6,540 nt of DNA from contig QMOC01000158.1 in NCBI GenBank assembly GCA_003648085.1, positions 1 through 6,540 on the forward strand, read 5' to 3'. Positions 1 through 6,540 of this stretch are shown one piece after another. Every line of letters begins with the position of its first letter. Position 1 is the first letter of the stretch. Below the pieces are notes generated by a model. It made no database searches. It was not told the DNA's origin and saw only the letters and a list, made by a program, of their open reading frames with translations. Source of the stretch: Chloroflexota bacterium. Its GTDB lineage: Bacteria; Chloroflexota; Anaerolineae; B4-G1. Made by a program: the position numbers and the translations under genes.

Positions 1-1
1 T

Positions 2-1048
2 ATGACCCGTGAAGAGATACGTTTAACGGCCATGACCACGGCGGCGGGCTGAGCGGCCAAGATGGGGCCTGAGGCCCTGGCGCAGGTTCTGCGCCCGCTG
101 CAAAACCTGTTCCGCGCCGAACAGTACCCCAACCTGCTCGTCGGGCTGGAGGTGAGCGACGATGCCGCCGTCTACAGGATCAACGACGAGGTGGCGGTCA
201 TCCAGACGCTCGACTTCTTCCCGCCCGTGGTGGATGACCCCTACGACTACGGTGCCATCGCCGCCGCCAACGCGATGAGCGACGTCTACGCCATGGGCGG
301 CGAGGTAGTGCTGGCACTCAACATCTGCGGCTTCCCCCCCGACCTGCCGGCAGGAGTAATCGCCGAGATCCTGCGCGGCGGGGCGGAGAAGGTGGCCGAG
401 GCAGGAGGAGTGCTCGCTGGCGGCCACACGCTGGACGACCAGGAGCCCAAGTACGGCCTGACCGTGATGGGGCTGGTCCACCCCGACCGCGTCCTCACCA
501 AGGGTGGCGCGCGGCCCGGCGACGTGCTGGTGCTGACCAAGCCGCTGGGCGTGGGCATCATCACCACGGCCCTCAAGGGGGAGGTAGCCGACCCGGCCCA
601 CGTGGCGGCGGCGGTGGAGAGCATGAAAAGACTCAACCGCCGGGCGGCCCGGCTGATCCAGCGGGTCGGCGTGCACGGTTGCACCGACATCACCGGCTTC
701 GCATTGCTGGGCCACGGCCAGGAGATGGCGGAGAAGAGCGGAGTGCGGCTCCGCTTTCACATGGAAAGGCTCCCTTTCCTGGAGGGGGCCAGACAGTATG
801 CCGAGGACTGGCTTTTCCCCGGCGGCACCTGCCGGAACAAGGACTGCTACGAGCGGTGGGTGGACTTCGCACCGTCCGTCTCCGAGGAGATGCAGATGCT
901 GCTCTTCACTCCCGAGACGTCGGGAGGGCTGCTCGTTGCCGTCCCGCCGGAAGGGCTGGAGACGCTCACCGCCCTCTTCGCCGACGAGGGGCAGCATTAC
1001 TGGATCGTCGGCGAGGTGGTGGAGGGGAAGGGGATCGAGGTCATTTGA
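2..1048 (+). CDS. selD: Selenide, water dikinase (selenophosphate synthetase), selenocysteine-containing
   Basis: Makes selenophosphate from selenide and ATP, the selenium donor for selenocysteine and for selenium modification of tRNA. Read from the ATG at 2 with the in-frame TGA at 50-52 as selenocysteine, the product is 348 residues, close to E. coli SelD (347). The N-terminus reads IRLTAMTTAAGUAAK, matching E. coli IRLTQYSHGAGCGCK residue for residue, so Sec17 and Lys20 fall on the essential Cys17 and Lys20. Metal/ATP-site aspartates are seen in SDDAAVY (53-54), TLDFF (71) and AMSDVYAMGG (94). AGGHTLDD, DITGFALLGH and PETSGGLL are further family motifs. A CxxxxC pair (C277, C282) lies near the C-terminus. 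The gene ends with TGA at 1046-1048. The start is at the window edge, so its ribosome binding site cannot be seen and an upstream start is possible. A caller that treats TGA as stop would begin at Met21 (62) and lose the catalytic segment. The enzyme identity is near certain; Sec insertion is strongly inferred. Confidence 0.95.
50..52 (+). other. selD: In-frame UGA selenocysteine codon of selD
   Basis: The TGA is in frame with both the conserved N-terminus upstream and the long body downstream. It falls exactly at the catalytic Cys/Sec position of the SelD family (residue 17), within AAG-U-AAK. The same gene terminates at a TGA, and Trp is encoded by TGG, so a general reassignment of TGA is unlikely. 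Sec at this position is known in SelD of several bacteria and archaea. Confidence 0.9.
53..83 (+). promoter_or_regulatory. Bacterial SECIS-like stem-loop (bSECIS) for Sec17 of SelD
   Basis: Directly after the UGA a hairpin can be drawn by eye. The upper stem is GGGCC (65-69) paired with GGCCC (73-77), closing a 3-nt loop UGA (70-72). The lower stem is GCG/CCA (53-55 and 57-59, G56 bulged) paired with TGG/CGC (78-83). A 5-nt one-sided bulge (60-64) lies between the stems. The loop carries G71 in its second position, 19 nt after the UGA. This agrees with the known bacterial SECIS pattern: a small apical loop, a G among its first two bases, and a loop roughly 16-37 nt from the codon. It would be bound by the elongation factor SelB carrying Sec-tRNA. 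Folding energy was not computed. Confidence 0.78.
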
Positions 1049-1073
1049 CTAAACGGCGAAAATCAGCGACAAT
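1045..1073 (+). promoter_or_regulatory. Possible sigma70-type promoter for the TPR gene
   Basis: A TTGACT -35-like box (1045-1050, 5 of 6 to consensus) overlaps the selD stop codon. It is followed after 17 nt by GACAAT (1068-1073, 4 of 6 to TATAAT). An adjacent TACAAT (1073-1078) is a better -10 box but would give a 22-nt spacer. Initiation would be near 1080, leaving a leader of about 50 nt before the TPR start. Support is by consensus match only. Confidence 0.4.
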
Positions 1074-1114
1074 ACAATCAGGCAGGCCATTGGCTTCGTC
1101 GTCCACTTTCAACG

Positions 1115-1122
1115 AAAGGTGA
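1115..1122 (+). promoter_or_regulatory. Shine-Dalgarno site deciding the TPR gene start
   Basis: AAAGGTGA ends 8 nt before the ATG at 1131. This favours 1131 over the in-frame GTG at 1119, which lies inside this site itself. The AAAG part is also the 3' arm of a small hairpin, CTTTC (1106-1110) with GAAAG (1114-1118), which could partly mask it. Confidence 0.75.
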
Positions 1123-1130
1123 TTTGCCCA

Positions 1131-2651
1131 ATGTACCTCGAACCACGACGGAGAAAAAGACGCCGTTCGTCTCCGTGGCGTGTGTTGATTTTGTTGCTCT
1201 TGATCGGCGCTGGCATCTACGTCTACCTCCAGATCAAGCAACAGCAGGTCGAACACCCTTTCATCCCAACACCCACGCCCACGCGCTCAGCGCTTTCCTA
1301 CGCGGACGAAGCAGAAGAGTTATACCTGCAAGGCAAACTGGCAGAGGCTATCGCTGCCTACGAGCACGCCCTCGCACTCGATCCTGACAACGTGTTGCTT
1401 TATATCCCTCTGGCGCGGCTGCTGGCGTTGGAGGGACGGACAGTCGAGGCGGTGCAGCGTGCTCGGCAGGCGGTCGAGATAGCGCCGGAAAACGCCGGTG
1501 CGTGGGCTGTCCTGGGGATGGCCTACGACTGGAGCGGTGATGTGGTAAAGGCGATTGATGCCTGTAAGCAGGCTATTGAATTCGATCCGACTTATGCCGA
1601 AGGGTATGCCTACCTGGCCGAGGCCTACGCTGACGCTGGGCGTTGGACAGAGGCAACAGAGGCGGCTCAGACCGCCATAAAACTGAATGACCGCAGTGTG
1701 GATGCGCATCGTAACTATGGCTATGTGCTGGAGATGCAGGGGAACTATTGGGAAGCGGTGAAGGAATACGAGCGAGCACTGGAGATTCATCCCAATCTGG
1801 CCTATATTTACATTGCCGCCGGACGGAATTACCAAGTGTTGGGCAATCTCGACGCAGCGATGCGCAGTTTCCAGCGTGCTACCGAAGTTGATCCAGAGAA
1901 CGCGGAGGCTTACGATCAATTAGGGTGGGCCTACTTTAACCTGGGGGAGTACGAGCAGGCCGAGACCTATCTTAAGCGGGCGACCGAAGTAGATCCTCAT
2001 TTTGGGCAGGCGTTCGGGCATCTGGCGATCAACTACTGGGTGCGTCGTAACTACGAGGCGGCTATTCCCAATTTTGAGCGGGCCATCGAGTTGGAATGCA
2101 TCGCAGCGCGGCAGAGAGCCAGCGCGTTCTACGTCACTATCGAGGACCGGGACAGCGACGCTGCTGGGCCGTCATCGGATGTGGCGCTACGCGGCGACTT
2201 CGTCCCGGTGTCGAAGGATAATCTGGACACACTGCGGGCCACGCTGATGCCGCGTAAGGAGGATGAGACGAGGGTCAATGCTCGGGGTACAGTGACGTTC
2301 GACACGCAGACAGGGAAGTACAGGGTGGAGTTGGAGGGGTTGCCCAGGCTGAGGTATGATCAGGTGTACGCGGGCTGGTTTGAAGGGGTCAACGCCCTCT
2401 CAGGTGATCCGCTGGGCACTGGGCCGCTCAATGTGAAGCCTGATGGTAGCCTGGAAGCAGAACTCGAGACCGGATGGGTCGAGGGACCGCGGATTGATTA
2501 CTTCTACACACTGGGCCTGGCCTATTTTTATATGGCCGAGTGCGAGAAATCGTATCCTCTCTTTGACGCGGCGCTCCAGATAGACCCTGAGGAACCAAAC
2601 GCGCTGGAGGGTATTCGACTCTGCCAGGAGGCAGAGGGGATATCGCAATAA
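1131..2651 (+). CDS. Membrane-anchored TPR-repeat protein with an inserted beta-rich domain
   Basis: 506 residues from the ATG at 1131, chosen because a good Shine-Dalgarno precedes it. A very basic N-terminus (RRRKRRR, residues 6-12) is followed by one hydrophobic segment (about 16-35, rich in L/I). This predicts a signal anchor with the basic end in the cytoplasm and the rest outside. A short PTPTPT linker (47-52 region) leads into about eight consecutive 34-residue TPR units (about 56-323), recognisable by repeated A..Y..AL.LDP..A periods. Residues about 324-455 are not TPR; they contain beta-like stretches (GTVTFDTQTGKYRVELEGL; VYAGWFEG; VKPDGSLEAEL). A ninth TPR (about 456-489) and a short tail follow. 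TPRs are protein-binding scaffolds, and no enzymatic motif is visible, so the specific role is unknown. Its coding sequence looks less GC-rich than flanking selD and smc. It lies 82 nt after selD and 71 nt before smc, with no functional link evident. Confidence 0.92.
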   Translation: MYLEPRRRKRRRSSPWRVLILLLLIGAGIYVYLQIKQQQVEHPFIPTPTPTRSALSYADEAEELYLQGKLAEAIAAYEHALALDPDNVLLYIPLARLLALEGRTVEAVQRARQAVEIAPENAGAWAVLGMAYDWSGDVVKAIDACKQAIEFDPTYAEGYAYLAEAYADAGRWTEATEAAQTAIKLNDRSVDAHRNYGYVLEMQGNYWEAVKEYERALEIHPNLAYIYIAAGRNYQVLGNLDAAMRSFQRATEVDPENAEAYDQLGWAYFNLGEYEQAETYLKRATEVDPHFGQAFGHLAINYWVRRNYEAAIPNFERAIELECIAARQRASAFYVTIEDRDSDAAGPSSDVALRGDFVPVSKDNLDTLRATLMPRKEDETRVNARGTVTFDTQTGKYRVELEGLPRLRYDQVYAGWFEGVNALSGDPLGTGPLNVKPDGSLEAELETGWVEGPRIDYFYTLGLAYFYMAECEKSYPLFDAALQIDPEEPNALEGIRLCQEAEGISQ

Positions 2652-2682
2652 GTCGAAGGGTCAGCACGGCTCTATTCGCAAC

Positions 2683-2711
2683 TTGCCATCTCGTCCCAAG
2701 CGCGGTATACT
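2683..2711 (+). promoter_or_regulatory. Sigma70-type promoter of smc, near-leaderless
   Basis: TTGCCA (2683-2688) and TATACT (2706-2711) each match the consensus at 5 of 6 positions and are separated by the ideal 17 nt. The -10 box ends 11 nt before the smc ATG (2723), so transcription should begin about 2717-2719, leaving only a few leader bases. No Shine-Dalgarno sequence lies before the ATG, consistent with leaderless-type initiation. Confidence 0.7.
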
Positions 2712-2722
2712 CCATCCACACT

Positions 2723-5700
2723 ATGCGCCTCAAGCATCTCACGCTCCAGGGCTACAAGTCCTTCGCGACCAAGACCGAGTTTCTATTCCCCACTGGCATC
2801 ACGGCCATCGTTGGGCCTAACGGTAGCGGCAAGTCGAACGTCGCCGATGCTATTCGTTGGGTGCTGGGCGAGCAGAGTATGCGTGTCCTGCGGGGCAAGT
2901 CCACCGCCGATATGATCTTCGCCGGCGGGCGACGTCGTGCTCGGGCCGGTATGGCCGAGGTTGCCCTGACCCTCGACAACTCCGACGGCTGGCTGCCGAT
3001 TGAGTTCGGCGAGGTCACCATCACGCGCCGCGCCTATCGCTCCGGTGACAATGAGTATTTCATCAACGGGGCACGGGTGCGGTTGCGCGACATCACCGAA
3101 TTGCTGGCCGAAAGTGGCTTGGGGCAGCGTGCCTACATTGTCATTGGTCAGGGGCTGGTGGACGCGGCGCTCTCACTGCGGCCTCAGGAACGGCGTATGC
3201 TCTTCGAGGAGGCCGCCGGTATCAGCCTCTACCGTGCCCGGCGGGAGGAGGCCGTCCGACGCCTGGATGAGACGCAGCGCAATCTGGAGCGTATTCACGA
3301 CATTATCAACGAAATCACCCCTCGCCTGTCACGCCTGGAGCGGGAGGCGGAGCGGGTGGAGGAGCATCGGCGGCTGGCTGCCCATCTGGAGCGTTTGCAG
3401 CGCACCTGGTACGGCTACCATTGGGGGCGACAGCAGGAGGCGCTGGACCGCGCCCTGGAGAGAGCCTCTGCACTGGAAGCCAGCCTGGAGGCGCGGCGGA
3501 GAGAGGTGGCCGCGCTGAGTGAAGGGTTGGCCCAACTGCGCCAGCGGGAGAGTGAACTGCGTGTCAATCTACGCGAGTGGCACCGCGAAAGTGCCGACCT
3601 TCACGCCAGGGCTGACGAGGTGCAGCGCCAACTGGCCGTAGCAGAGGAACGGGCACGGCTGCTCAAGGCCCGAGGCGAGGAACTTCTGGCTGAACTTGAA
3701 CCACTGAGCGGCCAGCAAGAAGCGCAGGCGGAGAAGGTCGCACAGGCTCGCTCTCAAGTTGAGCGACTGGAACGCGAACTGGCGGAGCGCCAGAAGCGGT
3801 TGGTGGATCTGGAGCGAGAGTGGGCAGCCGTCCGGGGACGAGCACAGGAACTGGCCCGGCGGTACGCCCAGGTTGAGCAGGAGTTGCGCACCCGGCGCAC
3901 GCGGCTGGAAGGGTTGAATCGGGCGCTTATCGAGGCCCGCGCGGAGGCGGCCCGTCTGGCGGGCGAGCAAGAAGCGCTGAGCCGGATGCGGGGTGCCTAT
4001 GGTGTTGGCGTCCAGGGGTTGCTTCGAGCCAACCTGGACGGTGTCGTTGGGCCGTTGGCGGCGTTAATCCGGGTGCCTCCCGAGTGGGAGTGTGCCGTCG
4101 AAGCGGCGCTGGGCGATGACCTTCAGGCTGTCGTCGTAGAACAAGCGTCGCTTGTCGAGGAGGTGCGCCGAGTTATCGAATCTGCCGGGGGGCGCGTGAC
4201 GTTATTGCCACTGGACGGCCTACGCCCGTCTCCGCCGCTTCCCTCGGGCGCTCTCCGTGCCGCCGCCGTCGTCGTCTGCGATGAGCGCGTGCGACCGGCG
4301 GTTGAAGCGGTACTGGGGGTCGTCGCCCTGTGCGATGACTTGTCGGCGGCGTGGGCGCTGCTCCCCGCCATGCCGCCAGGGAGCCGCTGTGTCACTGCCA
4401 TGGGCATTGTTTTGCGGGCCGACGGTGCCCTCTCGGTGGGGAGGGCCGGTGCAGGCGGCGTCCTTGCAGGTGAACGGAAGCGGCGAGAACTGCCTGCGCG
4501 GTTGAAGGAGGCTCAACGGCGCTGTCAGGAAGCCGAGGAGCAGTACCAGGCGGAAGCGGAGCAGATCGCGGCGTTGGAGGCCGAGTTGGAGGAACTGGCC
4601 CGGCGGGCGATGGAGGCTCGCGAGGAAGCAGCGCAGATGGAGCGAGAGACGGTGGGGCCGGCCCGCACCGAGGTTGCAGTGGCGGAAGAGGCCTTACGCA
4701 GTCAGAAAGTCGCCCTGCAACGGGAGGCCGCGCTGCTAGAGCGACTTCGGGCACAGATGGCTGCCCGGCGACAACGGGTTGGGGAACTAAAGAACGAACA
4801 TACCGCTATCATCGCCCGCGTGGAAGAATTGCGCGCGGAGGTGACCCAACTGGAAGCGCAATTGCACCAGGCACGCACGCATATTCAGCCGGCAGAGGAG
4901 GAACTGACGCGCCTCAGCGAGGAGCAGATAGCGTTGGAGGAGCAGGAGAGGCGAGGCCGTGATCGGGTGCGCGATACGGAGGCCCGTTATGGCCGTGCCC
5001 AACTGGAAGTCGCCCGCTGCCGGGATGAGTTGGAGTTGCTGGCCCGACGCATCGAGGAGGATTTGGGGTTGGTCGAACTGGAACTGGCGGAGAGCGTCAC
5101 GGCACAGGCCCCGTTGCCGCTGCGACCACTGGTCTCACAACTGCCTGTCGTCGAGGAACTGCCTGACGGGTTGGAGGAGGAGATTCAGCGTCTTAAGGCT
5201 CGCCTCCGTCGGCTGGGATCGGTCAATCCTAACGCCCCCGCTGAGTACGCCGAGGTTCAGGAGCGGTATCGCTTCCTCACTGAGCAGGCATCCGACCTGG
5301 AGACGGCCTCAGCCCAACTGCGCCAGGTGGTGGCCGAACTGGACGGATTGATGGAGGCTGCTTTTCGGGAGACCTTCGACGCGGTGGCGGCCCGGTTCTC
5401 CGAGACGTTCACGACTCTGTTCAACGGCGGCTCGGCGCGGCTGGAGTTGACCGAGCCCGGTGACCTGATGAACACAGGGGTGGACATCGTCGCCCGGCCG
5501 CCGGGCAAGCGGGCGCAGCGGCTGGCGCTCCTCTCCGGCGGGGAGCGAGCACTGACCGCGGCGGCGCTCTTATTCGCCCTCCTCCACGTCAGCCCGACTC
5601 CCTTCTGCGTGCTTGACGAGGTGGACGCGATGCTCGACGAGGCGAACGTGGTCCGCTTCCGTGTGCATCTGGAGGAGTTGGCGGAGAAGATTCAGTTCGT

Positions 5701-5806
5701 CGTCATCACCCACAACCGGGTCACCATTGAGGCAGCCGATACCATCTACGGCGTCTCGATGGGGGCAGATGGGGTTTCACAGGTGGTGTCGCTCAAATTG
5801 GATTAG
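2723..5806 (+). CDS. smc: Chromosome segregation / condensin ATPase SMC (short-armed)
   Basis: ATP-driven DNA-looping subunit of the bacterial condensin (SMC-ScpAB), acting on the nucleoid to organise and separate chromosomes. It has 1027 residues. The start is fixed by the classic N-terminus MRLKHLTLQGYKSF. The N-terminal head has Walker A GPNGSGKS (31-38), an R-loop region (MRVLRGKS, about R57) and Q-loop IGQG (Q143). Coiled-coil arm one spans about 170-420. The hinge spans about 427-580, beginning GVGVQGLL and ending in the GAGAGG region. Arm two spans about 585-830. The C-terminal head has signature LLSGGERA (936-943), Walker B with catalytic Glu in CVLDEVDA (D965, E966), a D-loop and H-loop VITHN (H997). 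All ATPase motifs are intact. B. subtilis Smc is 1186 residues, and the difference lies in the two arms, roughly equally. scpA and scpB are not in the window. Expression is probably from its own near-leaderless promoter. Confidence 0.98.
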   Translation: MRLKHLTLQGYKSFATKTEFLFPTGITAIVGPNGSGKSNVADAIRWVLGEQSMRVLRGKSTADMIFAGGRRRARAGMAEVALTLDNSDGWLPIEFGEVTITRRAYRSGDNEYFINGARVRLRDITELLAESGLGQRAYIVIGQGLVDAALSLRPQERRMLFEEAAGISLYRARREEAVRRLDETQRNLERIHDIINEITPRLSRLEREAERVEEHRRLAAHLERLQRTWYGYHWGRQQEALDRALERASALEASLEARRREVAALSEGLAQLRQRESELRVNLREWHRESADLHARADEVQRQLAVAEERARLLKARGEELLAELEPLSGQQEAQAEKVAQARSQVERLERELAERQKRLVDLEREWAAVRGRAQELARRYAQVEQELRTRRTRLEGLNRALIEARAEAARLAGEQEALSRMRGAYGVGVQGLLRANLDGVVGPLAALIRVPPEWECAVEAALGDDLQAVVVEQASLVEEVRRVIESAGGRVTLLPLDGLRPSPPLPSGALRAAAVVVCDERVRPAVEAVLGVVALCDDLSAAWALLPAMPPGSRCVTAMGIVLRADGALSVGRAGAGGVLAGERKRRELPARLKEAQRRCQEAEEQYQAEAEQIAALEAELEELARRAMEAREEAAQMERETVGPARTEVAVAEEALRSQKVALQREAALLERLRAQMAARRQRVGELKNEHTAIIARVEELRAEVTQLEAQLHQARTHIQPAEEELTRLSEEQIALEEQERRGRDRVRDTEARYGRAQLEVARCRDELELLARRIEEDLGLVELELAESVTAQAPLPLRPLVSQLPVVEELPDGLEEEIQRLKARLRRLGSVNPNAPAEYAEVQERYRFLTEQASDLETASAQLRQVVAELDGLMEAAFRETFDAVAARFSETFTTLFNGGSARLELTEPGDLMNTGVDIVARPPGKRAQRLALLSGGERALTAAALLFALLHVSPTPFCVLDEVDAMLDEANVVRFRVHLEELAEKIQFVVITHNRVTIEAADTIYGVSMGADGVSQVVSLKLD

Positions 5807-5810
5807 CGTA

Positions 5811-5852
5811 GGGCGGATTTACCACCCGCCTGTGCCGGGCGGGTTTGTCACC
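5811..5852 (+). repeat. Imperfect GC-rich direct repeat between smc and the asparaginase gene
   Basis: Two 16-nt copies, GGGCGGATTTACCACC (5811-5826) and GGGCGGGTTTGTCACC (5837-5852), match at 13 of 16 positions with a 26-nt period. Between them CCGCC and its complements allow two mutually exclusive hairpins: GGCGG (5812-5816) with CCGCC (5826-5830), or ACCCGCC (5824-5830) with GGCGGGT (5838-5844). The arrangement resembles REP-like dispersed palindromes common in intergenic DNA of GC-rich bacteria. Whether it recurs elsewhere in this genome cannot be seen here. Confidence 0.6.
5824..5848 (+). terminator. Possible weak intrinsic terminator after smc
   Basis: A perfect 7-bp GC-rich stem, ACCCGCC (5824-5830) with GGCGGGT (5838-5844), has a 7-nt loop and begins 18 nt after the smc stop. 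It is followed by only a short, broken T run (TTTGT counting the stem's last T). This is weaker than a typical Rho-independent terminator. It could equally be a REP-type palindrome that stabilises the smc mRNA 3' end. Confidence 0.35.
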
Positions 5853-5860
5853 AAGTTGCC

Positions 5861-6540
<680 letters not shown>

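Noticed and set aside
50..52. TGA as a true stop, making selD a pseudogene or a gene starting at Met21
   Set aside because: The conserved family sequence continues in frame on both sides, the codon sits exactly on the catalytic position, and a SECIS-like hairpin follows. Starting at 62 would remove essential residues.
23..997. Long open frame on the minus strand across selD
   Set aside because: It is antisense to a certain gene, has no recognisable domain, and is explained by the GC-biased third positions of selD.
50..1048. Genome-wide reassignment of TGA to Trp or Gly
   Set aside because: selD itself ends with TGA at the expected family length, and TGG codons encode Trp in all genes.
679..1122. 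Plus-strand overlapping frame across the end of selD
   Set aside because: Its composition (R/G/A-rich, no motifs) is that of an out-of-frame shadow of a GC-rich gene.
1119..1130. GTG start for the TPR protein
   Set aside because: The GTG lies within the Shine-Dalgarno sequence that serves the ATG at 1131.
1320..1919. Minus-strand open frame of 199 codons inside the TPR gene
   Set aside because: It mirrors the TPR coding sequence, with no ribosome binding site or family motifs.

Overview
The window is GC-rich, all on the plus strand, and reads as an ordinary chromosomal segment of a free-living bacterium. The Chloroflexota-like flavour (many TPR proteins, GC-rich dispersed palindromes, a leaderless-type promoter) suggests that phylum, but this is an inference from style and not a placement. 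No mobile elements, rRNA, tRNA or CRISPR arrays were seen.

Layout: (1) Positions 2-1048 hold selD, selenophosphate synthetase. It has an in-frame UGA at the catalytic position, read here as selenocysteine (residue 17, aligned with E. coli Cys17), with a bacterial SECIS-like hairpin directly after it. A conventional gene caller would start at Met21 (position 62) and lose the active-site residues. (2) Positions 1131-2651 hold a membrane-anchored TPR protein whose TPR array is interrupted by a predicted beta-rich insert. It is preceded by a Shine-Dalgarno site inside a small hairpin and by a possible promoter overlapping the selD stop. (3) Positions 2723-5806 hold smc, a complete condensin ATPase with all head motifs and a hinge. 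It is about 160 residues shorter than B. subtilis Smc, and the loss is split evenly between the two coiled-coil arms. A good sigma70-type promoter ends only 11 nt before its ATG, so the transcript should be nearly leaderless. (4) Positions 5807-5860 hold a GC-rich imperfect repeat with two competing hairpins. (5) From 5861 to the right edge lies the N-terminal part of an L-asparaginase gene, truncated by the window end.

The four genes do not form an obvious pathway. SelD supplies selenophosphate for selenocysteine (and possibly selenouridine) synthesis, and if it is itself a selenoprotein its synthesis depends on its own product. SMC acts in chromosome organisation and segregation. The asparaginase serves nitrogen/amino-acid metabolism. 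The TPR protein has no assignable specific role. Their separate promoter signals suggest co-directional but largely independent units. The most notable content is the selenocysteine-containing SelD with its SECIS element, followed by the short-armed SMC with a near-leaderless promoter.
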